A stretch of DNA of 36,379 nucleotides, from NCBI GenBank assembly GCA_036489315.1, contig DASXFZ010000056.1, forward strand, positions 1 to 36,379, written 5' to 3'. Below are positions 7,060-15,742 of the stretch, piece by piece. How positions within the stretch are numbered: position 1 is the stretch's first letter; each line of letters opens with the position of its first letter. The notes under the pieces were generated by a model. The model ran no database searches and had not been told where the DNA came from. It saw nothing but the letters and a program-made list of their open reading frames with translations. A program made the translations under genes and the position numbers. The stretch comes from Candidatus Cybelea sp. (GTDB lineage Bacteria > Vulcanimicrobiota > Vulcanimicrobiia > Vulcanimicrobiales > Vulcanimicrobiaceae).

Positions 7060-7799
7060 TACATGTCCAGTCCGCCGTTGATCGAATACACGGCTCCGGT
7101 AATGTAGCTCGAATCGTCTTCCAGAAGGAACCTCACCACGCGTGCGACTTCTGCGGGACGCCCCAACCGTCGCTGCGGGATCTTCTCCAGCACCTTCGCG
7201 AGCGCGGCTTCCGGAATCGCCGCCACCATCTCCGTTCCGATGAAGCCCGGCGCGACGCAGTTAACCGTGATCCCGCGCTGCGCCATCTCCAGCGCCAAGC
7301 TCTTCGAGAAGCCGAAGAGGCCGGCTTTGGAGGCCGCGTAGTTCGCCTGCCCGATGTTGCCGGTCTCGCCGATGACCGAGCTGATGTTGACGATCCGGCC
7401 CGAGCCGCGCTCGATCATGTGCTCGAGCACGCCCTTGGTCATCTGAAACGCACCGGAGAGATTGACGTCGAGTACCTGACGCCAATCGTCGACGCTCATC
7501 TTGCGAACGGTCTTGTCGACGGTGATGCCGGCGTTGTTGACGAGGTAGTCGATCCGGCCGTGCTCGTCCATCACTTCTTTGATGACGCGGTTGACGTCGT
7601 CGGCCGAATCAACGCGCCCCTGGTGCACCGAGACATTCGCGCCCTTCTCGCGCATCTGACCCTGAAATTTCTTGGCGCTCTCTTCGCCGCGGCTATAGCC
7701 CGCCGCTACGGCCGCGCCGCTGGTCGCCAGCATCTCGGTGATCGCCGCGCCGATTCCGCGCGTGCCCCCGGTTACCAAAGCCACTCTGCCTTCAAACAC
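7059..7799 (-). CDS. Second acetoacetyl-CoA reductase-like SDR (PhaB/FabG)
   Basis: A 246-aa short-chain dehydrogenase similar to the phaB product at 4763-5518 but clearly a distinct paralog. The Rossmann motif is TGGTRGIG (10-17) and NNAG is at 88-91. The catalytic Ser141, Tyr154 and Lys158 lie in SSVIGETGN and NYAASKAG. The segment GYSRGEESA after beta-2 carries an Arg in the position typical of NADPH-preferring enzymes. The C-terminus SINGGLDM matches PhaB-like ends. The GTG start is well supported by AAAGGAGG five bases upstream. It follows a 58-aa membrane protein and precedes a coupled 101-aa gene. Either PHA monomer supply or fatty acid synthesis is possible. Confidence 0.85.
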   Translation of the reverse strand: MFEGRVALVTGGTRGIGAAITEMLATSGAAVAAGYSRGEESAKKFQGQMREKGANVSVHQGRVDSADDVNRVIKEVMDEHGRIDYLVNNAGITVDKTVRKMSVDDWRQVLDVNLSGAFQMTKGVLEHMIERGSGRIVNISSVIGETGNIGQANYAASKAGLFGFSKSLALEMAQRGITVNCVAPGFIGTEMVAAIPEAALAKVLEKIPQRRLGRPAEVARVVRFLLEDDSSYITGAVYSINGGLDM

Positions 7800-7852
7800 G
7801 TTCGCCTCCTTTTGCGCCGGGATTGGCCGCGCTGCGCGTTACGACCCTCTGC

Positions 7853-8029
7853 TCACGACCCGTCGATCATCAGGACGGCAATGGCGATGCCGGCCGCCGC
7901 ATAAAGGAGGCCCGGCCAGTGGTGGCCGGGGCGCCGGTCCTCGGTGCCCCGGCCGCGAGCGGCGCTTGCCCACCCCCGCATTCTGTCGCGCCGCTGCCAC
8001 TTTGGCCCCTTCTCAGAGACCCAGGTCAT
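7853..8029 (-). CDS. Small single-pass membrane protein (58 aa)
   Basis: A short open frame with ATG at 8029 preceded by GAGGAGATAGGG on the minus strand. The product is basic over its first ~38 residues (MTWVSEKGPKWQRRDRMRGW, then an Arg-rich stretch). It ends in a hydrophobic helix (WPGLLYAAAGIAIAVLMI, residues 38-55) and a short GS tail. By the positive-inside rule the basic part is cytoplasmic. The stop lies 53 nt before the GTG of the phaB-like gene, so it is probably the first gene of that operon. Coding support is the Shine-Dalgarno plus the coherent basic-then-hydrophobic design; there is no recognised family. It could be a regulatory leader peptide instead. Confidence 0.55.
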   Translation of the reverse strand: MTWVSEKGPKWQRRDRMRGWASAARGRGTEDRRPGHHWPGLLYAAAGIAIAVLMIDGS

Positions 8030-8110
8030 TTATTTCCCTATCTCCTCGGCGAATCATGCGACCCTAGTCAACTTTCTTCCTCGCCGCCCACACCCGACGG
8101 CCAAGCTCTT

Positions 8111-9073
8111 TTACTTCCCTAGAGCGTTGCCGGGGCTGACGGCGAGCGGCCAACCACCCGCGCCGGTCGTAAGTTTGTTGCTAAGCGTTGAACCCTTCGG
8201 GTACGCAACGCTTTGGACGATGAACGGCGTTGCGGCTTCGAGGCTAACGTACAGCTGCTTATTGTTGCCGCTGAGCGAAAGCGAGAACGGATTTCCGGCC
8301 GTCACAGCGATCTCTTTCGAGGGCTGCGTTTTGCCTTTGGGAAAGTATTCGATCTCCGCACCGTAGAGCACGATCAGATTGCCGTTTTTGTCGACTTCGA
8401 TCGCACCCGGATACGCGGGGAGGCCGAGATCGGTACCGGTGGTAGATCCGGGAGCAAACTCATCGACCCTCGATCCGGCTGCGTAGAGATTATCTTGCGA
8501 ATCCGTCGCAAGGTATTCGGCGAACTCCGGAATCGTTAGCGAAGGCGACTTTTTCCCTTTCGGATAGACCGTGATGGTATCGTTGCCGACGTTGGCGCAG
8601 TAAACCGTGCCGGCTGCATCAACCGTAAGTCCCGTGGGCGAATTCACGCCGTCGCTTATCGTCAAAAACGGCGAGGTCTTCCCCGGTTTGTACGCGGTGA
8701 TGGTGTTGTTGCCGATGTTCGTGGCATAGACGCTGCCTTGCTTGTCTACGAAGAGACGCTCGGGGTTCGAAAGGCCGGTCGTGATCTGGCCTTTTTGCTT
8801 TCCGTTGACGCCCTTGGACGAGTAGATCGTGATCGTATTGGTATCATAGTTGCCCCAATAGATCAGCTTCCCGGCTTTCTTCGCGTCGGGAGACATCCAG
8901 CCCCTCGCTTTTCCTTGGGGTCGAACCGAGCGTACGTCGTGGCCGTTGGAGATCGAGCGATAATCGGTGACAGCCGTCGTGCTCGGTACGCCGGTGCTCG
9001 AGCAGCCTGTGGCCAGCGCTCCAAGTATGGCTATCGCTGCCGCACGCTGAAGTAACAAAGCGGTATTACGCAA
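8111..9073 (-). CDS. Beta-propeller lipoprotein, NHL/SMP-30-like
   Basis: A 320-aa lipoprotein with the lipobox LATGC (Cys24). A W-M-S-P-D-A-K-K motif near residue 59 and KLIYWGNYDTNTITIY match the opening of the other lipoprotein paralogs in this window. At least four propeller blades are visible as repeats of the form NPERLFVDKQGSVYATNIGN-NTITAYKPG, SPTGLTVDAAGTVYCANVGN-DTITVYPKG and GAIEVDKNGNLIVLYG-AEIEYFPKG. The start codon is TTG, supported by AAGGAGG eight bases upstream; no ATG or GTG fits as well. It is probably monocistronic. Envelope localisation is inferred, and no enzymatic residues are recognised. Confidence 0.8.
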   Translation of the reverse strand: MRNTALLLQRAAAIAILGALATGCSSTGVPSTTAVTDYRSISNGHDVRSVRPQGKARGWMSPDAKKAGKLIYWGNYDTNTITIYSSKGVNGKQKGQITTGLSNPERLFVDKQGSVYATNIGNNTITAYKPGKTSPFLTISDGVNSPTGLTVDAAGTVYCANVGNDTITVYPKGKKSPSLTIPEFAEYLATDSQDNLYAAGSRVDEFAPGSTTGTDLGLPAYPGAIEVDKNGNLIVLYGAEIEYFPKGKTQPSKEIAVTAGNPFSLSLSGNNKQLYVSLEAATPFIVQSVAYPKGSTLSNKLTTGAGGWPLAVSPGNALGK

Positions 9074-9160
9074 AACCTTTTCCTCCTTGGGGTAAAATGG
9101 GGTAGCGCCAGCTTCCCGACAGCTTCGCGTGAAGCCTCTAGCTCTATGCGAGCGACGCTG

Positions 9161-9952
9161 TTAACCGAAACGCCCGGTGATGTAGTCTTCGGTCTTCGGA
9201 TTGCTCGGTTTGGTGAAGAGCTTGCCCGTTTCGTCAACTTCGATGAGCCGGCCCGTGCCGCTCTCGTCGGCCAACATGAACGCGGTAACGTCGGAGACGC
9301 GCGCGGCCTGCTGCATGTTGTGCGTAACGGCGACAATGGTAAACGAGTCGGAGAGCGATCCCATCAGCTCTTCGATCACCGCCGTCGCGATCGGATCGAG
9401 CGAGGCCGTCGCCTCGTCCATCAAAAGAACGTCGGGCTGCGCGGCGACCGCACGCGCGATGCACAACCGCTGCTGCTGTCCGCCGGAGAGCCGCAGCGGG
9501 CTCGTCTTCAGTTTGTCCTTTACTTCGTCCCAAAGCGCGGCCGAGCGCAGTGCGCGTTCGGCGATCTCCAGCTTCTCGCTGCGCCGCATTCCGCGACGCC
9601 CCGCGCACGCCAGCGTGTTGTCCAAGATCGAGAGCGTCGGGAACGGGTTCGGCCGCTGAAACACCATGCCGATGCGCCGCCGAATTTCCATCGGGTCGAC
9701 GTTCACGTCGTAGATGTCCGAGCCGTCGAGCAGCACGCTCCCCTCGACGCGCCCGTCCGTGCTGACTTCGTGGATGCGGTTGAGGCAACGCAGCAGCGTC
9801 GTCTTCCCGCATCCTGACGGCCCGATCAGCGCGGTAATCGCGTTGGTCGGAAAGCGCAGCGAGAGATCGCCGACGGCTTTGCGGTCGCCGTAGTACGCGC
9901 TCAAGCGATCGACGGTAAGCAGGTCGCGGGCCGGCGCAGCGACGGCGCTCAC
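9161..9952 (-). CDS. pstB: Phosphate ABC transporter ATP-binding protein PstB
   Basis: A 263-aa cytoplasmic ATPase that powers high-affinity phosphate uptake by PstSCA. Walker A is GPSGCGKTT, the Q-loop lies in [11 protein letters not shown] (the PstB-specific wording), the ABC signature is LSGGQQQR, Walker B is VLLMDEAT and the H-loop is VTHNMQQ. The C-terminus [13 protein letters not shown] is characteristic of PstB. The GTG at 9952 overlaps the pstA stop (GTGA). The reading frame is open further upstream to 10060, but that part lies inside pstA and is not homologous. It is the last gene of pstSCAB, and no phoU follows. Confidence 0.96.
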   Translation of the reverse strand: MSAVAAPARDLLTVDRLSAYYGDRKAVGDLSLRFPTNAITALIGPSGCGKTTLLRCLNRIHEVSTDGRVEGSVLLDGSDIYDVNVDPMEIRRRIGMVFQRPNPFPTLSILDNTLACAGRRGMRRSEKLEIAERALRSAALWDEVKDKLKTSPLRLSGGQQQRLCIARAVAAQPDVLLMDEATASLDPIATAVIEELMGSLSDSFTIVAVTHNMQQAARVSDVTAFMLADESGTGRLIEVDETGKLFTKPSNPKTEDYITGRFG

Positions 9953-10818
9953 GCTTCGAGTCCCTTCATCGATCGGCGCAGCATGAGCCGCGCGCCGAGG
10001 CTCAACACGAAGACCGCACCGACCAGCAGCAGCGAACCGCCCCACGCCTGCGCCTGCCACGTCGCGTAGGGAGAGATCGCGTAGTTGAAGACTTGCAGCG
10101 CGAGCACCGCCATCGGATTCCCCGGATTGGCCTCCCAGAACTGCGTGCCGAACGCGGTGAAGAGCAGCGGCGCCGTCTCCCCAATCACGCGCGCGATCGC
10201 CAGCAGCAGCGCCGTGATGATCGCCGGCCGCGCGGTCGGCAGCACGATGCCCACGGTCGCGCGGAAGTTCGACATCCCCAGCGCCAGCGCGCCCTCGCGT
10301 ACCGACTGCGGCACCGAGCGGATCGCCTGTTCCGACGTTCGCACCAGCAGCGGCAGCATCAGCATCATGAACGCAAACGAGGCAGAGAAGCCTGAGAAGT
10401 GCCTCAGGGGTGCGACGAGCACCGCGTACGCGAAGAGTCCGATCGCGATGCTCGGCACGCCCGAGAGCACGTCGGAAAGAAAGCGCAGCGCCTCGGGAAT
10501 CACCCCTCGCCCGAAGAGCGAGAGATAAATTCCCGTCAGCAGCCCGATCGGCACCGCCATCAGCGTCGCGATGCCCAAGATGATGAACGTGCCTAGTATC
10601 CCGTTGCCGACACCGCCCCCGGGCACGCCGATCGGATGCGGCAGCTGGGTCAGAAAATCGAAGTTGATCGCGCCGGCGCCCTGCACGACGACGTAGCCGA
10701 GAATCACCAGCAGCGACGCCGCGGCAATCGCTGCGCAGCAGAACGCAAGCGCGATGCCGAGCCAGCTCGCGATCCGCCGGCGCCGCAGGCCCTTGTATCT
10801 AAACGCGTTCTGAGCCAC
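9949..10818 (-). CDS. pstA: Phosphate ABC transporter permease PstA
   Basis: A 289-aa inner-membrane permease with six predicted transmembrane segments. The binding-protein-dependent transport motif is around residues 175-215 ([19 protein letters not shown], then [16 protein letters not shown]). The PstA hallmark [12 protein letters not shown] is present. The GTG start with GGAG five bases upstream overlaps the 3' end of pstC by 20 nt, and the stop overlaps pstB. Together with PstC it forms the phosphate channel. Confidence 0.95.
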   Translation of the reverse strand: MAQNAFRYKGLRRRRIASWLGIALAFCCAAIAAASLLVILGYVVVQGAGAINFDFLTQLPHPIGVPGGGVGNGILGTFIILGIATLMAVPIGLLTGIYLSLFGRGVIPEALRFLSDVLSGVPSIAIGLFAYAVLVAPLRHFSGFSASFAFMMLMLPLLVRTSEQAIRSVPQSVREGALALGMSNFRATVGIVLPTARPAIITALLLAIARVIGETAPLLFTAFGTQFWEANPGNPMAVLALQVFNYAISPYATWQAQAWGGSLLLVGAVFVLSLGARLMLRRSMKGLEA

Positions 10819-11746
10819 GAACGCTCCAGATCATCACGCGTGCGAGCGCGTTGACGACGATGCTGACGGCAAAGAGAATCAGACCCAGTTCGATGAGCGC
10901 GCTGACGTAGATGCTGGTCGTCGCCTCGGTGAACTCGTTAGCGATGACGCTGGCCAGCGTATACGACGGCGCGAAGACGGAGGCCGAAATCTCGGGCCGG
11001 TTGCCGATCACCATCGTCACGGCGATCGTCTCACCGAGCGCGCGGCCGAGGGCGAGCACGCAGGCCCCGAAGACGCCGACGCGCGCTGCCGGCAGCACGA
11101 CGCGCACGGCCGTTTCCCACTTCGTCGTGCCCAGCGCCATCGACGCCTCGCGCAGATCGCGCGGAATCGCGGCGATGACGTCGCGCGAAATCGCTGTAAC
11201 CGTCGGAACGATCATCAGGGCGAGGATCATACCGGCGGTCAGCAGCCCGACCCCATAGATCGTCCCGGAAAAGATCGGCGTCCAGCCGAGCACTTTTTGC
11301 AGCGCCGGCCCCAGCGCCGTGCGCACGAACGGCGAGAGCACGAAGAGGCCCCACAGACCGTAGACGACGCTTGGCACGGCCGCGAGCAGCTCGATGAGAA
11401 ACGAAAGCGGCGTCGCCAGCCAGCGCGGAGCGAAGTCGGCTAAGAAAACCGCAGCCATGATGCCTACGAACGCGGCCAGCACGATCGCGATCAGCGAGGT
11501 CACGACCGTGCCGTAGATCATCGGCAGCGCGCCGAACTTGCTGTTGATCGGATCCCAGCCGCTGTGATAGATGAACCCTGGACCGAACCTGACGATCGAC
11601 GGCCACGAGCCGAGTACGAGTTCGACGAACAGTCCGAGGATCAGCAGCGCGAACAGTATGCTCCCGCCGTAGACGACCGCGGCAAAGCCGCGGTCGGCCG
11701 GGCTTACAAAACGCGCAACGCGTCGAAACTGCGGCTCATCCGTCAT
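10799..11746 (-). CDS. pstC: Phosphate ABC transporter permease PstC
   Basis: A 315-aa inner-membrane permease, partner of PstA. PstC-typical features are the N-terminal helix, YHSGWDPINSKFGALPMIYG, AAVPSVVYGLWG, the EAA-loop REASMALGTTKWETAVRVVLP and ALGRALGETIAVTMVIGN. The start is the ATG at 11746. The 51-nt gap to pstS contains a dispersed REP-like repeat instead of a good Shine-Dalgarno, so pstC translation may be weaker than that of pstS. Confidence 0.95.
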   Translation of the reverse strand: MTDEPQFRRVARFVSPADRGFAAVVYGGSILFALLILGLFVELVLGSWPSIVRFGPGFIYHSGWDPINSKFGALPMIYGTVVTSLIAIVLAAFVGIMAAVFLADFAPRWLATPLSFLIELLAAVPSVVYGLWGLFVLSPFVRTALGPALQKVLGWTPIFSGTIYGVGLLTAGMILALMIVPTVTAISRDVIAAIPRDLREASMALGTTKWETAVRVVLPAARVGVFGACVLALGRALGETIAVTMVIGNRPEISASVFAPSYTLASVIANEFTEATTSIYVSALIELGLILFAVSIVVNALARVMIWSVRGSERV

Positions 11747-11762
11747 GTGTCGTCTTGAGCTT

Positions 11763-11790
11763 GCGTCATCCTGAGCTTGTCGAAGGACGG
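11763..11790 (+). repeat. REP-like dispersed repeat, copy 2 (inside pst operon)
   Basis: A near-consensus copy (TCATCCTGAGCTTGTCGAAGGA) in the pstS-pstC gap. A hairpin between the TCATCCT and AGGA arms could stabilise or process the upstream pstS message. Confidence 0.7.
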
Positions 11791-11797
11791 AGGAGAA

Positions 11798-12817
11798 CTA
11801 GTGCTGCATCTGACGAAGGGTCGCGGCCGCCGTCTCTTGGACGTTGCGCGGCAGCGGTACGTAGTCGACCGACTTCGCGTTATCTTGTCCGGCGGCCCCG
11901 ATCAGCCATGAAAGCACGTTGTAGAGCGCTTTCGCCCGACCGGCGTCCGAAGGCTTCTTATAGACGACGACCCACGAATATCCGGCAATCGGGTACGAGT
12001 TGGCCCCCGCAGCGTCGACGATCGAGAAGTTCGAAGCGCTCACCTCGGGCTTGCTCGCCGCGGCGGCCGCGACCGTCTCGGGCGTGCAGGTAACCCACTT
12101 GCCGGCCTTGTTCTCCAGCAGCGCGGCCGCCATCTTGTTCTCGACGACGTAGGCCATCTCGACGTAACCGATGCCGCCCGGCGTGTTGCGGACCTGCCCG
12201 GCGACGCCCTCGTTTCCTTTGGCGCCGACGCCGGCCGGCCACGACGGGCTCTTACCCGTGCCGACCTTGCTCTTCCATTCCGGCGAAACGTGGCTCAGGA
12301 AGTCGGTGAAGATGTAGCTCGTGCCCGAACCGTCCGAGCGGTGCACTACGACGATCGACGTGCCCGGGATGTTCGTGCCCTTGTTGAGCTTGGCGATCTG
12401 CGGGTCGTTCCACTTCGTGATCTTGCCAAGGAAGATGTCGGCCACGACCTGACGTGTGAGCTTTAGACTGTTGACGCCCGGGAGGTTATAGGCCATCGCG
12501 GCACCGCCGAGGGTCACCGGAATCTGAAGGACGGGATCCTTCGCTCCGGCCAGCTCTTCGGCGTTCATTGGAACGTCGGTCGCCCCGAAATCAACGGTCT
12601 TCGAGCTGAACTGCTTGATGCCGCCGCCGCTGCCGATCGACTGATAGTTGACGGTAACGTCCGGATTCTTCTGGCTGTAGATGTAGAAGGCTTTCGAGAA
12701 GAACGGGAAGTCGAAGGTCGACCCCGCTCCGGTCAGCTGCGTGGCGGCAGCAGCGGGTATGGCTATGGCAGCCATAACGGCGAGCGCGGCAGAGCAGCGA
12801 CGCAACGAACGTATCAC
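11798..12817 (-). CDS. pstS: Phosphate-binding periplasmic protein PstS
   Basis: A 339-aa periplasmic binding protein. The signal peptide (IRSLRRCSAALAVMAAIAIP) is cleaved near AAA-AT. Phosphate-pocket motifs are GAGSTFDFPFF, SIGSGGGIKQF, DFGATDVPM and the HRSDGSGTSYIFTDFL loop. It delivers phosphate to PstCA. The GTG start follows AAGGAG by 10 bases. It is first in pstSCAB; the 5' region contains TTAAT repeats resembling a Pho box and a hairpin followed by a T run. The intact pocket supports phosphate rather than tungstate or sulfate. Confidence 0.95.
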   Translation of the reverse strand: MIRSLRRCSAALAVMAAIAIPAAAATQLTGAGSTFDFPFFSKAFYIYSQKNPDVTVNYQSIGSGGGIKQFSSKTVDFGATDVPMNAEELAGAKDPVLQIPVTLGGAAMAYNLPGVNSLKLTRQVVADIFLGKITKWNDPQIAKLNKGTNIPGTSIVVVHRSDGSGTSYIFTDFLSHVSPEWKSKVGTGKSPSWPAGVGAKGNEGVAGQVRNTPGGIGYVEMAYVVENKMAAALLENKAGKWVTCTPETVAAAAASKPEVSASNFSIVDAAGANSYPIAGYSWVVVYKKPSDAGRAKALYNVLSWLIGAAGQDNAKSVDYVPLPRNVQETAAATLRQMQH

Positions 12818-12842
12818 AGAGTTTAGGCTCCTTGTAGTGATG

Positions 12843-12876
12843 AAAAATTGCGGCCTCCGCTCCAGAGCCGAAGGCC
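12843..12876 (-). terminator. Hairpin plus U-run in the pstS leader (attenuator candidate)
   Basis: On the minus strand GGCCTTCGGCTC...GAGCGGAGGCC can form a stem of about 8 bp plus extra pairs, and TTTTT follows 4 nt after it. It lies about 26 nt before the pstS start, downstream of the likely promoter. The gap before the U-run makes it an imperfect terminator. Confidence 0.35.
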
Positions 12877-12900
12877 TGCCTTATTTGTAATGCAGCCCGA

Positions 12901-12916
12901 TTAACTCCATATTAAG
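12901..12916 (-). promoter_or_regulatory. Pho-box-like direct repeat upstream of pstS
   Basis: On the minus strand CTTAAT-N5-GTTAAT forms two TTAAT half-sites with 11-bp periodicity, as in PhoB/PhoP boxes of several phyla. A possible -10 (TACAAA) follows about 10 nt later. Only two half-sites are clear, and no PhoB/PhoR genes are in the window. Confidence 0.4.
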
Positions 12917-13025
12917 AGCCCCTTGTGTCTTAGGCAGCTTAGCTACGTGTCACCCTGAGCCTGCCCCCACCACGAAGGGCGAAAGCAAGACCGGCGCGGG
13001 GACGTACCGAAGGCACGGCGCCGAT

Positions 13026-14735
13026 ATGGCCACTCTGCCGGAGCTGCGGCATACCGCGGCTCACGTTCTCGCCTATGCCGTCCAGGATCTGTTCCCGGAG
13101 GCCAAACCGACCATTGGGCCGGCGATCGAGAACGGCTTCTACTACGATTTCGACCGGGCCGAGCCGTTTACGCCCGAGGACCTCGAACGCCTCGAGAAGC
13201 GGATGAACGAGATCGTGGCCGCGGATTACCCGATGACCGGCCGCGAGGTCTCGCGTAACCAAGCGATCGACGCCTTTAATGGCAACCCCTATAAGGTTGA
13301 GATCGCCGGCGAAATCCCCAAAGACGAGCCGATCACCCTTTACACGATCGGTGAGTTTACCGATCTCTGCCGCGGCGGCCACGCCGATTCCACCGGGGCA
13401 ATCGGCGCATTCAAGCTGACCAGCGTGGCCGGAGCCTACTGGCGGGGCGACGAGCACAAGCCGATGCTCCAGCGCATCTACGGGACCGCTTGGTTCGACA
13501 AAACGGAGCTCGACGCGTACCTGGCGCGCCTCGAGGAGGCTCGGCGGCGCGACCACCGGCGCCTCGGCGCCGAGCTCGACCTCTTCTCATTTGAAGAGGC
13601 GGCCGGCGGCGGGCTCGTCTTTTGGCACCCTAAGGGGACCATCGTCCGCGGGATCGTCGAGAACTTCATCCGCGAGGGGCTGCGCGAGCGGGGCTATCAG
13701 CCGGTCGTGACGCCCCACATCGCGCACGAGCGTCTATACGAAATCTCAGGACACCTCGCTAACTTTGACGAGAACATGTTCGGTCCCATCGAGGTGGAGG
13801 GCCAGCGTTTTCGGCTCAAGCCGATGAACTGCCCAGGCCACATCCTCATATATCGGAACACGTTGCGCAGCTATCGCGATCTGCCGCTGCGTCTTTCTGA
13901 ATTTGGGACCGTCTATCGTTTCGAACGCTCCGGCGTCCTGCACGGGCTCACCCGCGTGCGCGGCTTCACGCAGGACGACGCCCATCTTTTTTGCACGCCC
14001 GATCAACTGCAGCATGAGTTCGAACAAACGCTCGACGAAGCGCTTCGCTTGATGAACGCCTTCGGCTTTACCGACTTCGAGTACGTGCTCTCGCGGCGCG
14101 CGTTCGAGGATCGCGCCGAAACCGACGCCGTCGCCGAGCAAGCGATTCGCAACGCGCTCGAAAATCACGAGCTCCCCTACAGCGTCGACGAAGCCGGCGG
14201 CGCCTTTTACGGACCGAAGCTCGATATCAACGTGAGCGACGCGCTCGGCCGTCCGTGGCAGCTCGGCACCGTTCAGGTCGATTTCGTGCTGCCGGAACGC
14301 TTCGAGCTGAAATATCGTGGCGCCGATGGTCAAGATCACCGCCCCGTCATGATTCACCGCGCGCTTGCCGGGTCGCTCGAACGCTTCTTCGGGATTCTCG
14401 TCGAGCACTACGGCGGAGCCTTCCCGGCTTGGCTGGCGCCCGTCCAGGTCGCCGTTGCGCCGATATCCGAGAACGAACTAGGCTACGCTCGGGGCGTGGC
14501 CGAGCAGCTGTCAAAAGCGGGCTTTCGCGCCGAGGTAGACGAATCAAACGAAAAGCTCGGATACAAGATCCGGCATTGGAAGACCCAAAAGGTACCCTAC
14601 ATTTTGGTGGCCGGCAAGCGAGAGGTTGAAGACGGAACCGTCAACGTAAATCAACGGGGCACCGAGCAGAAACGCAACGTTTCGGTTGGTGACTTCGTTG
14701 AGGAGTTGCGGGCCGTAGTCGAAACGAAACGATAA
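13026..14735 (+). CDS. thrS: Threonyl-tRNA synthetase, lacking the TGS domain
   Basis: A 569-aa class II aminoacyl-tRNA synthetase charging tRNA-Thr. It starts directly in the N2 editing domain (His9 and His13 in HTAAHVLAY; CRGGH later), so the ~60-residue N-terminal TGS domain found in most ThrRS (about 640 aa) is absent. The catalytic core carries zinc ligands in MNCPGH, DDAHLFC and HRALAGSLERF. Motif 2 is YRFERSGVLHGLTRVRGF. An anticodon-binding domain occupies the last ~100 residues. The ATG start lacks a strong Shine-Dalgarno, but no upstream frame encodes a TGS domain. The following lipoprotein gene starts 5 nt later. Confidence 0.96.
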   Translation: MATLPELRHTAAHVLAYAVQDLFPEAKPTIGPAIENGFYYDFDRAEPFTPEDLERLEKRMNEIVAADYPMTGREVSRNQAIDAFNGNPYKVEIAGEIPKDEPITLYTIGEFTDLCRGGHADSTGAIGAFKLTSVAGAYWRGDEHKPMLQRIYGTAWFDKTELDAYLARLEEARRRDHRRLGAELDLFSFEEAAGGGLVFWHPKGTIVRGIVENFIREGLRERGYQPVVTPHIAHERLYEISGHLANFDENMFGPIEVEGQRFRLKPMNCPGHILIYRNTLRSYRDLPLRLSEFGTVYRFERSGVLHGLTRVRGFTQDDAHLFCTPDQLQHEFEQTLDEALRLMNAFGFTDFEYVLSRRAFEDRAETDAVAEQAIRNALENHELPYSVDEAGGAFYGPKLDINVSDALGRPWQLGTVQVDFVLPERFELKYRGADGQDHRPVMIHRALAGSLERFFGILVEHYGGAFPAWLAPVQVAVAPISENELGYARGVAEQLSKAGFRAEVDESNEKLGYKIRHWKTQKVPYILVAGKREVEDGTVNVNQRGTEQKRNVSVGDFVEELRAVVETKR

Positions 14736-14740
14736 AGACG

Positions 14741-15691
14741 ATGAGATTAGATGCTCGCGCCGCCTTTGGCGCGCTCGCCCTGGTTCTCGCCTCCTGCCAA
14801 GGCAGCGGGCTCGACAGCGGCATGGGCGACATGACGCCGCCGGTCTCGCAGCCCGGCAGCATCGGCGCGAACGGGATCTCCAACAGCAACCTGAACTCCA
14901 ACTCCGGCACCGGCGGAATGGCCGGGCCGACAGTTGGTATGAACGGGCAAGCCGAGCTGACAAATCCCGGTGCAACGCTTGCGCCCAACGAGGCGCAATA
15001 CCCGATCTCGCAGGGCCCTGCCGGTATGAGGTGCCCCAACGTGCAGCTGCTCAATCAGCAGTACACGTGCAATCTGGCCTTCAACATCCCCCCGCCGAGC
15101 CCGGGACCCAGCGGATCGGGAGCTCCGACCGCTAAGCCCACCGCATCGCCGACGCCTACCCCGCAGCCGAGTGCGTCCTCCGACGATAGCGACGACAGCA
15201 GTGATAGCGATGACACGCCGACGCCGTCGCCGCCGCCCGGCGGCTTGATGACGGTGCAAGTCGAGCCGCTGCCCAAGGACGTGCCCGCGATGACAAATCC
15301 GAATCCCGCCTTCATGCGCGTGACGCCGCTCATGGCGATCCGCTTGCAGAGCAACTCGGACTTCGTGCTCAACGGCGGCTCGCAAGTGCAGTATACGCTG
15401 CCGGCGCTGCAGTACAGCGGACGCGTCTTCGGCGTGCAGCTTTATAATGAAACGTACCTGCGCGGTAAGCGCACCGATCAGCTGATCGGCAACTACGGGA
15501 AGTTCACTACGCCGTCAAGCAACACGGTGCAGTTCACCTTCAGCGTTCCCAAGGTGACCGTGCGCCACAGCCAGATCTGGCTGCTCGCGATGTATGGCGC
15601 CCAACTGCCGCCGGGAAGCACACCAACGCCGTCACCGTCACCGTCGCCCTCGCCCGCGACCTCCGCCAGCCCCACCAGCGCAAGCCCATAG
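14741..15691 (+). CDS. Proline/serine-rich lipoprotein of unknown function
   Basis: A 316-aa protein with a short signal peptide and lipobox LASC (Cys19). Residues ~20-95 are Gly/Asn/Ser-rich. A low-complexity linker (PTAKPTASPTPTPQPS, then Asp/Ser repeats) covers ~125-165. A folded region of about 120 residues (VQVEPLPKDVPAMTNPNP to QIWLLAMYG) follows, and the C-terminus is another Pro-Ser-Thr tract. One CPNVQLLNQQYTC pair could form a disulfide. Such Pro/Ser linkers usually hold a domain away from the membrane. It begins 5 nt after thrS, so it is probably co-transcribed despite being unrelated. No known domain is recognised. Confidence 0.75.
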   Translation: MRLDARAAFGALALVLASCQGSGLDSGMGDMTPPVSQPGSIGANGISNSNLNSNSGTGGMAGPTVGMNGQAELTNPGATLAPNEAQYPISQGPAGMRCPNVQLLNQQYTCNLAFNIPPPSPGPSGSGAPTAKPTASPTPTPQPSASSDDSDDSSDSDDTPTPSPPPGGLMTVQVEPLPKDVPAMTNPNPAFMRVTPLMAIRLQSNSDFVLNGGSQVQYTLPALQYSGRVFGVQLYNETYLRGKRTDQLIGNYGKFTTPSSNTVQFTFSVPKVTVRHSQIWLLAMYGAQLPPGSTPTPSPSPSPSPATSASPTSASP

Positions 15692-15742
15692 CGTCTCCCG
15701 CCCTCTGGGGTTGGGCCGTAGCCGCGTCGAACGCGACGCCCG

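Noticed and set aside
7919..7955. GC-rich inverted repeat as a terminator
   Set aside because: The stem GGCCGGGGC / GCCCCGGCC has no T run on either strand and falls inside the 58-aa coding sequence.
9953..10060. Upstream extension of pstB
   Set aside because: The extension lies inside pstA and has no PstB homology; the GTG overlapping the pstA stop fits the family.
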